This document shows positions 23,491 to 31,784 of a DNA stretch of 64,000 nt, one piece after another (the stretch's first letter is position 1; the number at the start of each line of letters is the position of its first letter). A model generated the notes under the pieces. The model was not told where the DNA came from. It did not search any database and worked only from the letters and a program-made list of their open reading frames with translations. Origin of the DNA: Actinomycetota bacterium. Its GTDB lineage: Bacteria; Actinomycetota; UBA4738; HRBIN12. The position numbers and the translations under genes were made by a program. Location: NCBI GenBank assembly GCA_035697485.1, contig DASSCU010000015.1, positions 1 through 64,000 on the forward strand, in the 5' to 3' direction.

Positions 23491-24954
23491 TCAGTCGCGC
23501 CAGTCGTACCCGGGTGGCGGGGGGGAGCAGAGCTCCCTCGCCATCGACCTGAGGCGCTCGTGGGCGCGGTCGGCAGCGCTGAGCGAGGCGAGGTTGCGCC
23601 GCTGCAACGGGTCGTCGCGGATGTCGTAGAGATCCTCGAACCCGTCGTCCTCAGAGCGCGCTGCCGAGTACCTCGCGTACATCCAGCGCTTCGTCCGCAC
23701 CCCGCAGTACGACGGGACGGCGCCCCCGGACCCCTCGAGGTGCTCGAGCACGAACGCCCGCCGACGCCGGCCGCCGAACAGATCGAGTCCCTCGGGCGGG
23801 ACGCGCCCTCCCCGCGATTTGATGCCGGTCGGCGTGTCCGGATCGAGGCCGACCGCGCCGAGGATCGTGGGCACGATGTCGATGTTCAGGGCGAGGCGCG
23901 GATCGACATCGCGCCCGACGTGGCCCGGCCACCGGACGATCAGCGGGACCCTGATGCTCTCCTCGTACGGAACCTGCTTCGAGCGCCAGCGATGCTCACC
24001 CCACATGAAGCCGTTGTCGCTCGTGAAGATCACGAGCGTGTTCCGAGGCACGGCGCGCAGGAGCGAGCCCAGCTGACGATCGAGCGAGTACAGGCTCTCG
24101 AGCTGGCGCTGGCGGATCAGGTCGATCCGGCGATCCGCCTGGTGGCTCCACCGCCGGAGCCGCAGGTACGCCGGCATGTCCGAGACGTCGTCAGCCGCCC
24201 CGAAGGTCGGGGGTCGCCATCGAGGGAGACCATCGAACCGACCCACGTCTCGCTGGGCCGGCGTGGCGACCTTCACCCCATCGATCCTCTCGGGACCGGA
24301 GTGCGGTGCCGTCGCCATGAAGAGCATGAAGAACCGACGCCGACCCTCGTCGATGAACCGCCTGGCGGTCCGCGTCATCACACGGGCCGAGTAGTCGCGG
24401 GGGCCGTGGCCGAACGGACCGACCAACGACCCGTCGGAGGCCGCCGAGTAGCCCTGGTACGAGCCGGTCGGGACCGCGAACCAGCGATCCCAACCCGGCG
24501 GCACGTAGCTCCAGTTGTCGTAGGTCGCTCCCACGTAGCCGTTCAGGTACCTGCCGATGAAGGCGGTTCGATAGCCCTCGTCGTCGAGGACCGAGGCGAT
24601 CGAGAGCCGATCGTCGAACGCCGCGAAGCCCCCGTGTGGAGCGACGTTGTCGAACACCCCCGTCGTATGCGAATGGAGACCGGTGAGGATCGAGGCGCGG
24701 CTCGGGCAACAGAGCGAGTTCGGGACGAAGGCGTTGCGGAAGGACGTGCCCTCGGCGCGGAGCTCCTTCCGCACATGCGGCATCGCTGCGAGCGTCTCGA
24801 CTCGTTGGTCGTCGGTGACGATCACGAGGATGTTCGGGCGACCGGCGGCAGCCGCAGAGACCGTCCACGCCGAGGAGACGATCAGCGCGGCTGCGATTAC
24901 GAGGGGTGCCCTCCTCGAGCGGCGGCGAGACATCCCGAGGAAGCGCTGCAGCAT
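23491..24954 (-). CDS. secreted sulfatase (formylglycine type)
   Basis: A 487-residue arylsulfatase-family enzyme. The signal peptide covers about 1-37 (PLVIAAALIVSSAWTVSAAAA). Metal ligands appear in NILVIVTDDQ, and Cys82 of C-C-P-S-R is the expected formylglycine residue. SDNGFMWGEH and late histidines complete the site. It would release sulfate from esters, perhaps glycans, outside the cell. It is convergent with cysH, 16 nt stop to stop, next to the sulfate-assimilation genes. A formylglycine-generating enzyme is not in the window. Confidence 0.88.
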   Translation of the reverse strand: MLQRFLGMSRRRSRRAPLVIAAALIVSSAWTVSAAAAGRPNILVIVTDDQRVETLAAMPHVRKELRAEGTSFRNAFVPNSLCCPSRASILTGLHSHTTGVFDNVAPHGGFAAFDDRLSIASVLDDEGYRTAFIGRYLNGYVGATYDNWSYVPPGWDRWFAVPTGSYQGYSAASDGSLVGPFGHGPRDYSARVMTRTARRFIDEGRRRFFMLFMATAPHSGPERIDGVKVATPAQRDVGRFDGLPRWRPPTFGAADDVSDMPAYLRLRRWSHQADRRIDLIRQRQLESLYSLDRQLGSLLRAVPRNTLVIFTSDNGFMWGEHRWRSKQVPYEESIRVPLIVRWPGHVGRDVDPRLALNIDIVPTILGAVGLDPDTPTGIKSRGGRVPPEGLDLFGGRRRRAFVLEHLEGSGGAVPSYCGVRTKRWMYARYSAARSEDDGFEDLYDIRDDPLQRRNLASLSAADRAHERLRSMARELCSPPPPGYDWRD

Positions 24955-25009
24955 CGCGACATGCTAGGCGATGGGCATCGTCGGCGAGTCGTGGCGCGCC
25001 GGGCCGCCC

Positions 25010-25924
25010 TCAGGCCACGACCCAGAGCGCCTCGCGAGCGAGCTCGATCTCGAGCCGCTGGTGGTCGCCGAGCGAATCGCCGTCGACCTGCACCGGGAAC
25101 GGACGGTCCGACGTGACCACCACGTTCGACGCGTCATGGCGGTAGTCGATGTCGCGGCTCTGGACGTGGCGGGCCGAGCCGAACACCTGCGCAGCGATGC
25201 GGGGCACGTTGCGCCTCGCGAGCTTCCGAACGCTCAACACGTCGAGCCCGGTCTCGAGCGATGCCTGTGGCGTCATGCGCAGGCCCCGATCCTTGTAGTA
25301 CGTGTATGGATCGGTGCGCCCGACCATCACCGAGAGCGACGGCTCCACCGCGCCGCCGTCGATCGAGACCTCGAGGTCGGGGAGCTTGCCCGCGTAGCCC
25401 ACCATCAGCTCCCACGCGACGCTGCGGAACGCCACCCGGTCGAACTTCGCCTTCGTCTTCGGGAACTTCGCATCCATGCGGGCCATCGCCGCGGCATCGA
25501 CCCCGGCCCCGCAGTTCACGGCGAAGTACCGGCCGTCGGCCCGACCGAGGTGCAGCTTGAACGACTCGTCGTCGAGCGCCTTCCCGATCAGCACGCCCGT
25601 GGCGTCGACGGGCTCCGTCGGCAGCCCGAGCGCGCGCACCAGGATGTTCGTCGCCCCGCCGGGCAGCACCCCGAGCGCCGTCGCGGTGCCGGCGAGCGAG
25701 TTCACGACCTCGTTGATCGTGCCGTCGCCCGAGAAGACCACGACGAGGTCGACGCCTTCGTCGACCGCCTGGGTCGCGATCTCGCTCGCGTGTCCTCGTT
25801 CCTTCGTCTCGGTGACCTCGAGGCGGAAGTCGGCCGACATCGCCTTCTCGATCACGGCGAGCGTGGGCTGGGACACCGTTCTCGCCACGGGGTTGACGAT
25901 GAGCAGCACTCGTTGGAATCGCAT
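25010..25924 (-). CDS. diacylglycerol/lipid kinase catalytic-domain protein
   Basis: A 304-residue DagK-family kinase (PF00781-like). The strand LLIVNPVARTVS starts the domain; the nucleotide motif FSGDGTINEVVNSL and PGGATNILVRALGLP follow. The C-terminal beta domain ends QVDGDSLG, as in YegS/DgkB-type lipid kinases. It phosphorylates diacylglycerol or a related lipid with ATP at the membrane. ATG 25924 (MRFQRVLL) was chosen; upstream codons lack family features. It is divergent from a DUF2269 gene. Confidence 0.87.
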   Translation of the reverse strand: MRFQRVLLIVNPVARTVSQPTLAVIEKAMSADFRLEVTETKERGHASEIATQAVDEGVDLVVVFSGDGTINEVVNSLAGTATALGVLPGGATNILVRALGLPTEPVDATGVLIGKALDDESFKLHLGRADGRYFAVNCGAGVDAAAMARMDAKFPKTKAKFDRVAFRSVAWELMVGYAGKLPDLEVSIDGGAVEPSLSVMVGRTDPYTYYKDRGLRMTPQASLETGLDVLSVRKLARRNVPRIAAQVFGSARHVQSRDIDYRHDASNVVVTSDRPFPVQVDGDSLGDHQRLEIELAREALWVVA

Positions 25925-25980
25925 GGGCGGCCAGTATCGCAGGGTGTGCGCCCGAACGCGTCGACGGCTAGCCTCCACCC

Positions 25981-26451
25981 ATGCGGACCTTGCTCCTCGT
26001 CCTGCACGTGCTCGGCGCCGTGGTCGCCCTCGGGTTCTCGCTCAGCTACGGGCTCTGGGTGCGCAGGGGTGAGGCCGACGGCCCCCAGGGCAGAGCGTTC
26101 GCCTTGCGCACCGTCTCGTGGATCGACCGGCGCATCACGACCCCCGCGTTCATCGCGCAGCTGATCACCGGGCTCCTGCTCGTGGCGTCGATCGACTGGG
26201 ATCTGTTGCGGCAGGCATGGCTGGAGCTGTCGCTCGGGATCTACGTGCTGCTCACGGTCCTCGCGATCGCGGTCTACGCCCCGTCGTTCCGCAGGCAGCG
26301 GGAGATCGCCGAGGCGATCGCCGATGGCACCGCCGAGGAGTCCGAGTACACGGCCGTCGCGTCGAAGGCCACCGCGTGGGGCGTCGTCGTCGTCGGCCTC
26401 ACCCTCGTGATCGTCGTGCTGATGGTGTGGAAGCCCGTGCTCTGGAGCTAG
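25981..26451 (+). CDS. DUF2269-like membrane protein
   Basis: A 156-residue protein with four predicted membrane helices: about 2-26 (LLLVLHVLGAVVALGFSLSYGL), 51-73, 78-98 and 132-152. This is the pattern of DUF2269, an uncharacterised integral membrane family. TAGCCT (25969-25974) lies 6 nt before the ATG, so the mRNA is probably leaderless. Its stop overlaps the moaD stop on the opposite strand by 3 bp. Function unknown. Confidence 0.72.
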   Translation: MRTLLLVLHVLGAVVALGFSLSYGLWVRRGEADGPQGRAFALRTVSWIDRRITTPAFIAQLITGLLLVASIDWDLLRQAWLELSLGIYVLLTVLAIAVYAPSFRRQREIAEAIADGTAEESEYTAVASKATAWGVVVVGLTLVIVVLMVWKPVLWS

Positions 26452-26714
26452 TCCCGGTCGGACCCGGGCTCCCGGCCCTGCGAGCCGCCGCTGACCGGCG
26501 GCAGCAGCGCCACCTCGTCGCCCTCAGCGATCGGTGTATCGCGAGCGGCACGTTCACCGTTCACGACGAACGACCCCACCTCGGCGATCTGCGCGAACCG
26601 TTCCCCGTACCGTGCCGAGAGGTCGTCGATCACGTCGCCCACCGTGTGCCCGGTGGCCTCGACGTGCGAGTCCCCGGCGATCTCGCGGAGGGCGGCGAAG
26701 AGGCGGACGTTCAC
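26448..26714 (-). CDS. MoaD/ThiS-like sulfur-carrier protein with a tail beyond the GG
   Basis: An 88-residue ubiquitin-fold protein starting MNVRLFAALREIAG, with VVNGERA and LLPPVSGG. MoaD carries sulfur as a C-terminal Gly-Gly thiocarboxylate for molybdopterin synthesis. Here GG is followed by 11 more residues (SQGREPGSDRD), which should block activation unless removed. GTG 26714 overlaps the hydrolase stop by 4 nt. No moaE or moeB gene is adjacent. A molybdopterin enzyme lies at about 50-51.5 kb. Confidence 0.78.
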   Translation of the reverse strand: MNVRLFAALREIAGDSHVEATGHTVGDVIDDLSARYGERFAQIAEVGSFVVNGERAARDTPIAEGDEVALLPPVSGGSQGREPGSDRD

Positions 26715-27502
26715 GTGAGGTCCACCATCTCGCCGAGCACGTCGACGAGCTTGTGAGCGAACGCCGGCGTCAGCCCGTCCTCGGCGTGACCGAACCCTTC
26801 CCCGATCAACAGCCGCTTGGGTTCGCCGGCGGCCTCGTACAACCGGTGGGCGTGCGACGGCGGGAACAGCCGGTCGTCGGCGCCGTGCACGATCACCACC
26901 GGGGTCGGCGCGATCTTGCCGATCACGTCCTCCGGCGACTCCGGCGGGTCCCAGTGGTCGGGCATACGCACCCCGAACGCCCGAAGCGCGGCGCGCCCGG
27001 CCGGAGTACCGATGCGCGCGTGCATGTTGCGCCGGGCTCGCGGGTGCGCGTCGTCGTGCCAGTCCCAGTACGCGAGCGACGAGATGCCGACCACCGCGTC
27101 GGTGCCCCCGAGCAACGCGCCGTGGCGGATCGAGGCGATCGCGCCCATCGACGTGCCGCAGGAGATGACCCTCGCGTGCCCTTCGCCGCGGGCGAGCCGA
27201 TGGACCGCGTCGAGGTCACGGATCTCGTCGCCCCCGAAGTCGCAGACGCCGTCGCTGTGACCATGCCCTCGCATGTCCATCGCGTAGACCGTGAACCACG
27301 GGGTCAGCTGCTCGCCGAAGACGGCGAACCGCGGCTTGCGGTGCCATCCGATCATGCCGTGGGCGAGCAACACGGCGGGTCGATCCGGGTCGGCCTCGCC
27401 GAGACGGGTGCCGTGGATGTGCACGCCGTCGTCGGTGGTCACCACGAACGGCTCCGCCGGCACGCGCCAGTGGTGCGACGTGATGCCCTGGAAGGTCGTC
27501 AT
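26711..27502 (-). CDS. alpha/beta hydrolase
   Basis: A 263-residue alpha/beta-hydrolase fold protein. The oxyanion region is LLAHGMIGW, the nucleophile elbow SCGTSMGA (Ser in G-T-S-M-G), the acid is probably in VIVHGADDRLFPP, and the His in GFGHAEDG. It is intracellular, as no signal peptide is seen. ATG 27502 was chosen at MTTFQGITSHHW. It precedes the MoaD-like gene with a 4-nt overlap. The substrate cannot be predicted; esterase or lipase-like activity is typical. Confidence 0.82.
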   Translation of the reverse strand: MTTFQGITSHHWRVPAEPFVVTTDDGVHIHGTRLGEADPDRPAVLLAHGMIGWHRKPRFAVFGEQLTPWFTVYAMDMRGHGHSDGVCDFGGDEIRDLDAVHRLARGEGHARVISCGTSMGAIASIRHGALLGGTDAVVGISSLAYWDWHDDAHPRARRNMHARIGTPAGRAALRAFGVRMPDHWDPPESPEDVIGKIAPTPVVIVHGADDRLFPPSHAHRLYEAAGEPKRLLIGEGFGHAEDGLTPAFAHKLVDVLGEMVDLT

Positions 27503-27561
27503 GGCCGGTCGACCGCTCCCCGATGCCTCGTCATCGAGAGCCAGCGTACCCACGATGCAGG

Positions 27562-27595
27562 AGCCGCCAGGGCCAGAGGGCCCCGGCGGCTCCGT
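27562..27595 (-). terminator. factor-independent-type hairpin after the LigA-like membrane gene
   Basis: Fifteen-nt arms (27562-27576 with 27581-27595, GGAGCCGCC core) with one mismatch and a 4-nt loop, 13 nt past the stop of the membrane-protein gene. There is no T tract, as is common in actinobacteria. Confidence 0.6.
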
Positions 27596-27608
27596 GGAGA
27601 AGCGACCC

Positions 27609-28184
27609 TTATACCGCGGCAGTTTCCTTGACCATCGGTGCAGCTTGGACCTCTGCGGCGCGGTTCGCGTGGCGGAACCCGAAGAACGCGAGCACCGCGA
27701 AGAGGATGCCTGCAACGATCATCAGGTACCCCGCGTACACCGCGATGGTGGCTGCGGTCCACCACCCGTACGCGTTCAGCAGGATCGCCCTGAGCGTCTC
27801 ACCCTTGAACAGGGTGTCGGCCTTGCCCTGAAGCTCGGCCGCCGTGTCGGGGTCGAGGCCTTCCTCACGGGCAGCAGTGCTCGTCTCCGAGTACGTGGCT
27901 CCCTCGTTGATCTCCGCGAGGTGCCCCTGGATGTAGCGCGAGTACGCCTCGGCCTGGTCCCCGTTGACGACCTGCTGCTCGGCGAAGTCCCCGATCTCTG
28001 CTTGCTCTTCTGGAGTCATCGCGTCGTAGGGAGGGAACACGATGTTCTGCGGCTCGAGTCGGTCGGTCACGTTGGACTGCGCGAAGTTCCCGCCGTACAC
28101 GGCGAGCGCTCCGAGCACGATCAACGCGACGGCGAGAACCACGCCGGCGGTGCTGATCAGCTGGTCCCATGTCTTCCTGTTCAT
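27609..28184 (-). CDS. two-helix membrane protein, family often mislabelled 'aromatic ring-opening dioxygenase LigA'
   Basis: A 191-residue protein. One membrane helix lies near the N-terminus (about 10-30) and one or two near the C-terminus (about 148-175), with an external or lumenal middle containing VFPPYDAMTPEEQAEI, QVVNGDQAEAYSRYI and the very conserved-looking ADTLFKGETLRAILLNAYGWW. Actinobacterial homologues are commonly annotated LigA, but no dioxygenase feature is visible. Start ATG 28184 has an AAAGGGG site. A decayed second copy lies at 46420-46751. Function unknown. Confidence 0.78.
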   Translation of the reverse strand: MNRKTWDQLISTAGVVLAVALIVLGALAVYGGNFAQSNVTDRLEPQNIVFPPYDAMTPEEQAEIGDFAEQQVVNGDQAEAYSRYIQGHLAEINEGATYSETSTAAREEGLDPDTAAELQGKADTLFKGETLRAILLNAYGWWTAATIAVYAGYLMIVAGILFAVLAFFGFRHANRAAEVQAAPMVKETAAV

Positions 28185-28390
28185 GTCGTACCCCTTTCTG
28201 TTGCTCACATCTCGGTTCAGCGTGCTCCTCCTGGGATGCCGCGACCGGAGGCGGACGGCACCATCTGCTCGGGACATCTCCCACAGGCGGTGGGACCTTC
28301 GACCCCCCGCCGGCCCCGGCCGGATGGCTGCCGAGCGGGGTTCGCCGCGTATTCCGTCGACGGAGCCCAGCCGATATCGTGAGCATAGCC

Positions 28391-29065
28391 ATGAGACGCC
28401 TCGTCTTGCTCTCGGACCGCTCGCCGCAGGTGGTCTTGCCGGCGCTCGCCGAGGTGCTGCCAGACCTGAAGGTAGAACCGCTGTCGGTGGTCTCAGTCGG
28501 CCACGTGCCCGCCCTCGAACCCGAGGCGGTGCTCGTCGACGCGGCCGAGCATCCGGCCCAGGCGTGGACCGTGCTGCAGGCCCTCCGCGGACGGGACCCG
28601 CGCGTGCCGGTGATGATCGTGGTGGAGCGCGACACGATCGAGCGGTACCCCTGGCACGAGGTCGCCGACGAGTTCCTCTACCCGGGTGCTCCGGGGGCGG
28701 AGGTACGCGTGCGCCTCGGGATGCTCCGACGCCGGGCGGGAAGCGGCGACGGCTCCGTCACCCGTCTCGGCCCTCTCTCGCTCGACGTCGACACGTTCCG
28801 CGTCACGGCGAGCGGGCGTCCGCTCGATCTGACGTACAAGGAGTTCGAGTTGTTGCGGTTCCTCGCATCGAACCCCGGCCGCGTCTACACGCGTCCGGCG
28901 CTGTTGCGCGAGGTCTGGGGCTACGACTTCTACGGCGGCACGCGCACGGTCGACGTGCACGTGCGGCGTCTGCGCGCGAAGCTCGGGCCGGAGCACGAGC
29001 ACCTGATCGAGACCGTGCGCGGGGTCGGCTACCGATCGGCAGCGCCCGAGGCGGGAGCGTCGTGA
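28391..29065 (+). CDS. glnR: GlnR-like orphan response regulator of nitrogen metabolism
   Basis: A 224-residue OmpR-type protein. The receiver domain (1-115) keeps Asp50 (LVDAAEH) but lacks the usual acidic cluster at the first strand, as in GlnR, which works without a kinase. The winged helix (about 125-215) reads LDLTYKEFELLRFLASNPGR, LREVWGYDFYGGTRTVDVHV and RGVGYR, very close to Streptomyces/Amycolatopsis GlnR as I remember it. GlnR switches glnA, amtB and nitrate genes. TATCGT (28375-28380) lies 10 nt before the ATG. A GlnR-box-like site precedes glnA 3 kb downstream. Confidence 0.83.
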   Translation: MRRLVLLSDRSPQVVLPALAEVLPDLKVEPLSVVSVGHVPALEPEAVLVDAAEHPAQAWTVLQALRGRDPRVPVMIVVERDTIERYPWHEVADEFLYPGAPGAEVRVRLGMLRRRAGSGDGSVTRLGPLSLDVDTFRVTASGRPLDLTYKEFELLRFLASNPGRVYTRPALLREVWGYDFYGGTRTVDVHVRRLRAKLGPEHEHLIETVRGVGYRSAAPEAGAS

Positions 29066-29275
29066 CGAACCCCGCCGCAGACGATGGACGCCGTCGTGAT
29101 CGGAGCGCAGCTCCGGGACTACCCAACTCGGGCCATCGGGAAATGATCCATCCGGGCTCTGTGCCGAAGGTTGCTGTAGCGCCGATGTCCTCGGTGTGAA
29201 CGGCGACACGGGAGCCGCGCCACTCGTCCCCCCCGGGCGAACTCCCCTCGGTCACGCGGCTTCCGCCGCCGTTCC

Positions 29276-29385
29276 CCGGCTCGCGTCGGCGACCGCCGCG
29301 GCACCTTCGGGCGCCCGCGCCGACGCGAGCCGGCTTCCCCTCGCTCCACCCGGGTCCCGTCCGCTCCCCCTCCCGGGCGGGACCC
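29276..29385. repeat. two strong hairpins in the glnR-DUF2252 intergenic region
   Basis: Between glnR and the DUF2252 gene, 407 bp (29066-29472) contain no gene I can support. They hold a perfect 16-bp inverted repeat (29276-29291 with 29318-29333, CCGGCTCGCGTCGGCG) enclosing a smaller TTCG-looped stem, and a 12-bp near-perfect repeat (29352-29363 with 29374-29385). They may act as tandem terminators of glnR or as a structured RNA. No T tract is seen. Confidence 0.5.
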
Positions 29386-29472
29386 CTGTCGGCTCGGCCG
29401 GGACATGGCCGTCGCGCATGGTTCCGTGGTACAAGCGCGACCGTTCGAGCGGATCACCATCACCTCTGATCG

Positions 29473-30855
29473 ATGACAGACGCATCCTTCGTTCCCATCG
29501 AGGGCGCCGGCGACATCCGCCGGACGATCCCGCCTCGTGAGGAACGCGAAGCCATGGGCAAGGCGCTGCGACGGCGCGTGCCTCGAGCGACGCACGGACG
29601 ATGGCGAACCGCCGACGACCGTCCGGACCCGGTCGAGGTGGTCCGCGCCCGCAACCGCGGACGCCAGCAGCGGCTCGTGCCCATCCGCATCGGCCGCATG
29701 CTCGAGTCGCCGTTCGCGTTCTATCGTGGCTCCGCGGACCTCATGGCGATCGACCTCCGGTCGACGCCGTCGACCGGCCTCGTCGTGCAGCTCTGCGGGG
29801 ACGCCCATCTGTCCAACTTCGGCCTCTACGCCTCACCCGAGCGGCGCCTCGTGATGGACATCAACGACTTCGACGAGACCGCCCGCGGACGCTGGGAATG
29901 GGACCTGAAGCGCCTGGTCGTGAGCGTGGAGCTCTGCGGGCGGAAGAACGGGATCGACCGGGATCTCCGAGCCGAAGCGAGCGCGAGCGCGACCCGCGCC
30001 TACCGCACCCTGCTCGCGCTGACCGGACCGCTCCCACGGCTCGACGTGCACTACCTGGCCTTCGGGGAAGGTGACGGCCCGCCCGACCACTGGAGCCCCG
30101 AGACGGTGAAGCTCATTGAACGCGAGCGCAAGCGCGCCCACCGACGGACCCAGGAGCAGCTCGGCGTGCGCATGACCGACGAGGGCGGCGGGCGCTTCCA
30201 CAACGATCCGCCGGTACTGACGGCGCCCAACAGCCGCATCCGGGACTCGGTCCTGGGCTCGCTCGAGTCGTACCTGACGACCGTCTCCCCCGACATCCAC
30301 GAACTGCTGAAGGACTACGGGGTGCTCGACGTCACCCACAAGGTCGTCGGGGTGGGCAGCGTCGGCACCCGCGACTACATCGTGCTGCTCCAAGGCAATC
30401 ACGAGGGCGACCACCTGTTCCTGCAGGTCAAGGAGGCGCTGCCGTCGGTCGTGCGCGATCCGAAGCTCGCGACACACGTCCACCACGGGCAGCACGTGGT
30501 CGACGGCCAGCGTCGCATCCAATCTGTCAGTGATCCGTTCCTCGGGTGGACCGACGTCGGTACGAGGCCGTACTACGTGCGTCAGCTGCGTGACATGAAG
30601 GGGGGTGTGCACCCCGATCAGCTGCGGGGACGAACGCTGGTCGACTACGCGGAGCTGTGCGGCACGATCCTCGCCAAGGCGCACGCGCGGACCGGTTACC
30701 CGACCGTGATCGCGAGCTACTGCGGCACGAGTGACCGCTTCGACCGGGCCATGGTGTCGTTCTCGCGAGACTACGCCGACCAGGTCGAACGCGACTACGA
30801 GGTCCTCGCCGCCGCTGTCGAGGCGGGCGCGATGCCCGCCGAGGCGGGCGTCTGA
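29473..30855 (+). CDS. DUF2252 protein (kinase-like fold)
   Basis: A 460-residue member of DUF2252, a family distantly related to aminoglycoside phosphotransferases. Characteristic blocks are MLESPFAFYRGSADLMA, CGDAHLSNFGLYASPER, DINDFDETARGRWEWDLKRL and DPFLGWTDVGTRPYYVRQLRDMKG. The CGDAH..NFG and DINDFDE blocks resemble a catalytic loop and metal-binding Asp of such kinases. Substrate and role are unknown. It is cytosolic, monocistronic, starting at ATG 29473. Confidence 0.85.
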   Translation: MTDASFVPIEGAGDIRRTIPPREEREAMGKALRRRVPRATHGRWRTADDRPDPVEVVRARNRGRQQRLVPIRIGRMLESPFAFYRGSADLMAIDLRSTPSTGLVVQLCGDAHLSNFGLYASPERRLVMDINDFDETARGRWEWDLKRLVVSVELCGRKNGIDRDLRAEASASATRAYRTLLALTGPLPRLDVHYLAFGEGDGPPDHWSPETVKLIERERKRAHRRTQEQLGVRMTDEGGGRFHNDPPVLTAPNSRIRDSVLGSLESYLTTVSPDIHELLKDYGVLDVTHKVVGVGSVGTRDYIVLLQGNHEGDHLFLQVKEALPSVVRDPKLATHVHHGQHVVDGQRRIQSVSDPFLGWTDVGTRPYYVRQLRDMKGGVHPDQLRGRTLVDYAELCGTILAKAHARTGYPTVIASYCGTSDRFDRAMVSFSRDYADQVERDYEVLAAAVEAGAMPAEAGV

Positions 30856-30969
30856 ACCGGCTCAGCGGTGCAGACTCAACTCCTCGTCGACCTCGTCGCG
30901 GTCTTCGGGATCACCGAGGTCGCGACATCCGCCGGACGAGCGACGTGCTGAGTGGAGCTCGTCCAGGGC

Positions 30970-31566
30970 CTACGCCCCGGGCACCACGCTCGGCGTCGGA
31001 GGAGGCGGAGGCGGAAGCGCAGATGGCGGGGGGGTGTCCGACGGGGTCGGCGGAGGGGTATCGCTCGGGCTCGGCGGCGGGGTCTCCGTCGGGCTCGGGG
31101 TGGGTGGGGGCTCCGTGGGACTGGGCGGCGGAGGCTCCGCGTCGGTGGTCGGCGCCGGCGAGGGGACCGGCTCGGGCTCCACCTGGTCTTCCGCCGGCTC
31201 CCCAGGGGATCCGGACTCAGTGGTGCCGACGCTGGGTGCCGGACTCGCCGTTCCCGCGGTCCCGCCCGATACCGGCGGATCCGACTCCGCTGCCTTCGGC
31301 CGGGGGACGACGATCTCCGCCTCGATCACCAGCGGATCCTGCAGGACCTCGGTCAGGTTCCGATAGGCGGCACGGACGCCCAGGTCGGAATCCGACGCCA
31401 CCAGGCCGATCAGCAGCCCGGGGACCGCGACGAGCATCGCGCCCACCCACACCCGGAGCGTTCGGGGCCCCGGGCGACGGACGAGGTACGCGCATGCGAA
31501 CGCCAACCCCAGGCCGGCGGTGATGAACAGCGCGTTCGCGAGATCCGCGAGTCCCCTCCCGTGCAT
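30970..31566 (-). CDS. membrane protein with long proline-rich tail
   Basis: A 198-residue protein. Two membrane helices lie at about 8-29 (ANALFITAGLGLAFACAYLV) and 38-60 (VWVGAMLVAVPGLLIGLVAS), then a folded stretch to 95 and a tail of about 100 residues rich in P, S, T and E (PPPSPTEPPPTPSP-like repeats). The tail probably extends outside the cell or into the wall. The sequence is low-complexity at DNA level, yet the N-terminal half looks coding. Function unknown; it lies between convergent DUF2252 and divergent glnA. Confidence 0.62.
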   Translation of the reverse strand: MHGRGLADLANALFITAGLGLAFACAYLVRRPGPRTLRVWVGAMLVAVPGLLIGLVASDSDLGVRAAYRNLTEVLQDPLVIEAEIVVPRPKAAESDPPVSGGTAGTASPAPSVGTTESGSPGEPAEDQVEPEPVPSPAPTTDAEPPPPSPTEPPPTPSPTETPPPSPSDTPPPTPSDTPPPSALPPPPPPTPSVVPGA

Positions 31567-31692
31567 GCCCAGATACTACCGGCCTCCTGGGCGTGTCTTC
31601 CAGGGAGGATGCGCGACCGAGCAACCGCTGCCGTACCGCTCGCGGTCTCATCCACTGCCGAGCACACGGAGCGCGGCGGGGTCCGCGCCAGC

Positions 31693-31746
31693 GTTACCCA
31701 GAGTTAACGGCCAGGTAACAGCGCGACCCCCGACCGCCTCTAGGCT
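31693..31746 (+). promoter_or_regulatory. candidate GlnR box and promoter of glnA
   Basis: Three half-sites, GTTAC (31693), TTAAC (31704) and GTAAC (31715), are spaced exactly 11 bp apart, matching the actinobacterial GlnR-box layout (gTnAc-n6-GaAAc type repeats as I recall). A TAGGCT -10-like box (31741-31746) follows, and the glnA GTG is at 31785. Thus the sites lie just upstream of the -35 region, a position suited to activation. Confidence 0.68.
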
Positions 31747-31784
31747 CGGTGAGACCGAGCGCCGAGACGAAGGGGGAAGCGCGG

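Noticed and set aside
27609-28184. Naming the membrane protein an aromatic ring-opening dioxygenase
   Set aside because: The label is common for this family but no dioxygenase metal motif is present; it is a short membrane protein.
29196-29540. 114-codon frame overlapping the start of the DUF2252 gene
   Set aside because: It crosses the two strong hairpins, is Pro/Arg/Ser-rich and has no homology-like feature.
30856-31692. Simple-sequence Pro-rich region as a DNA repeat element
   Set aside because: The repeats are in frame with a plausible membrane protein and explained by a proline-rich tail.
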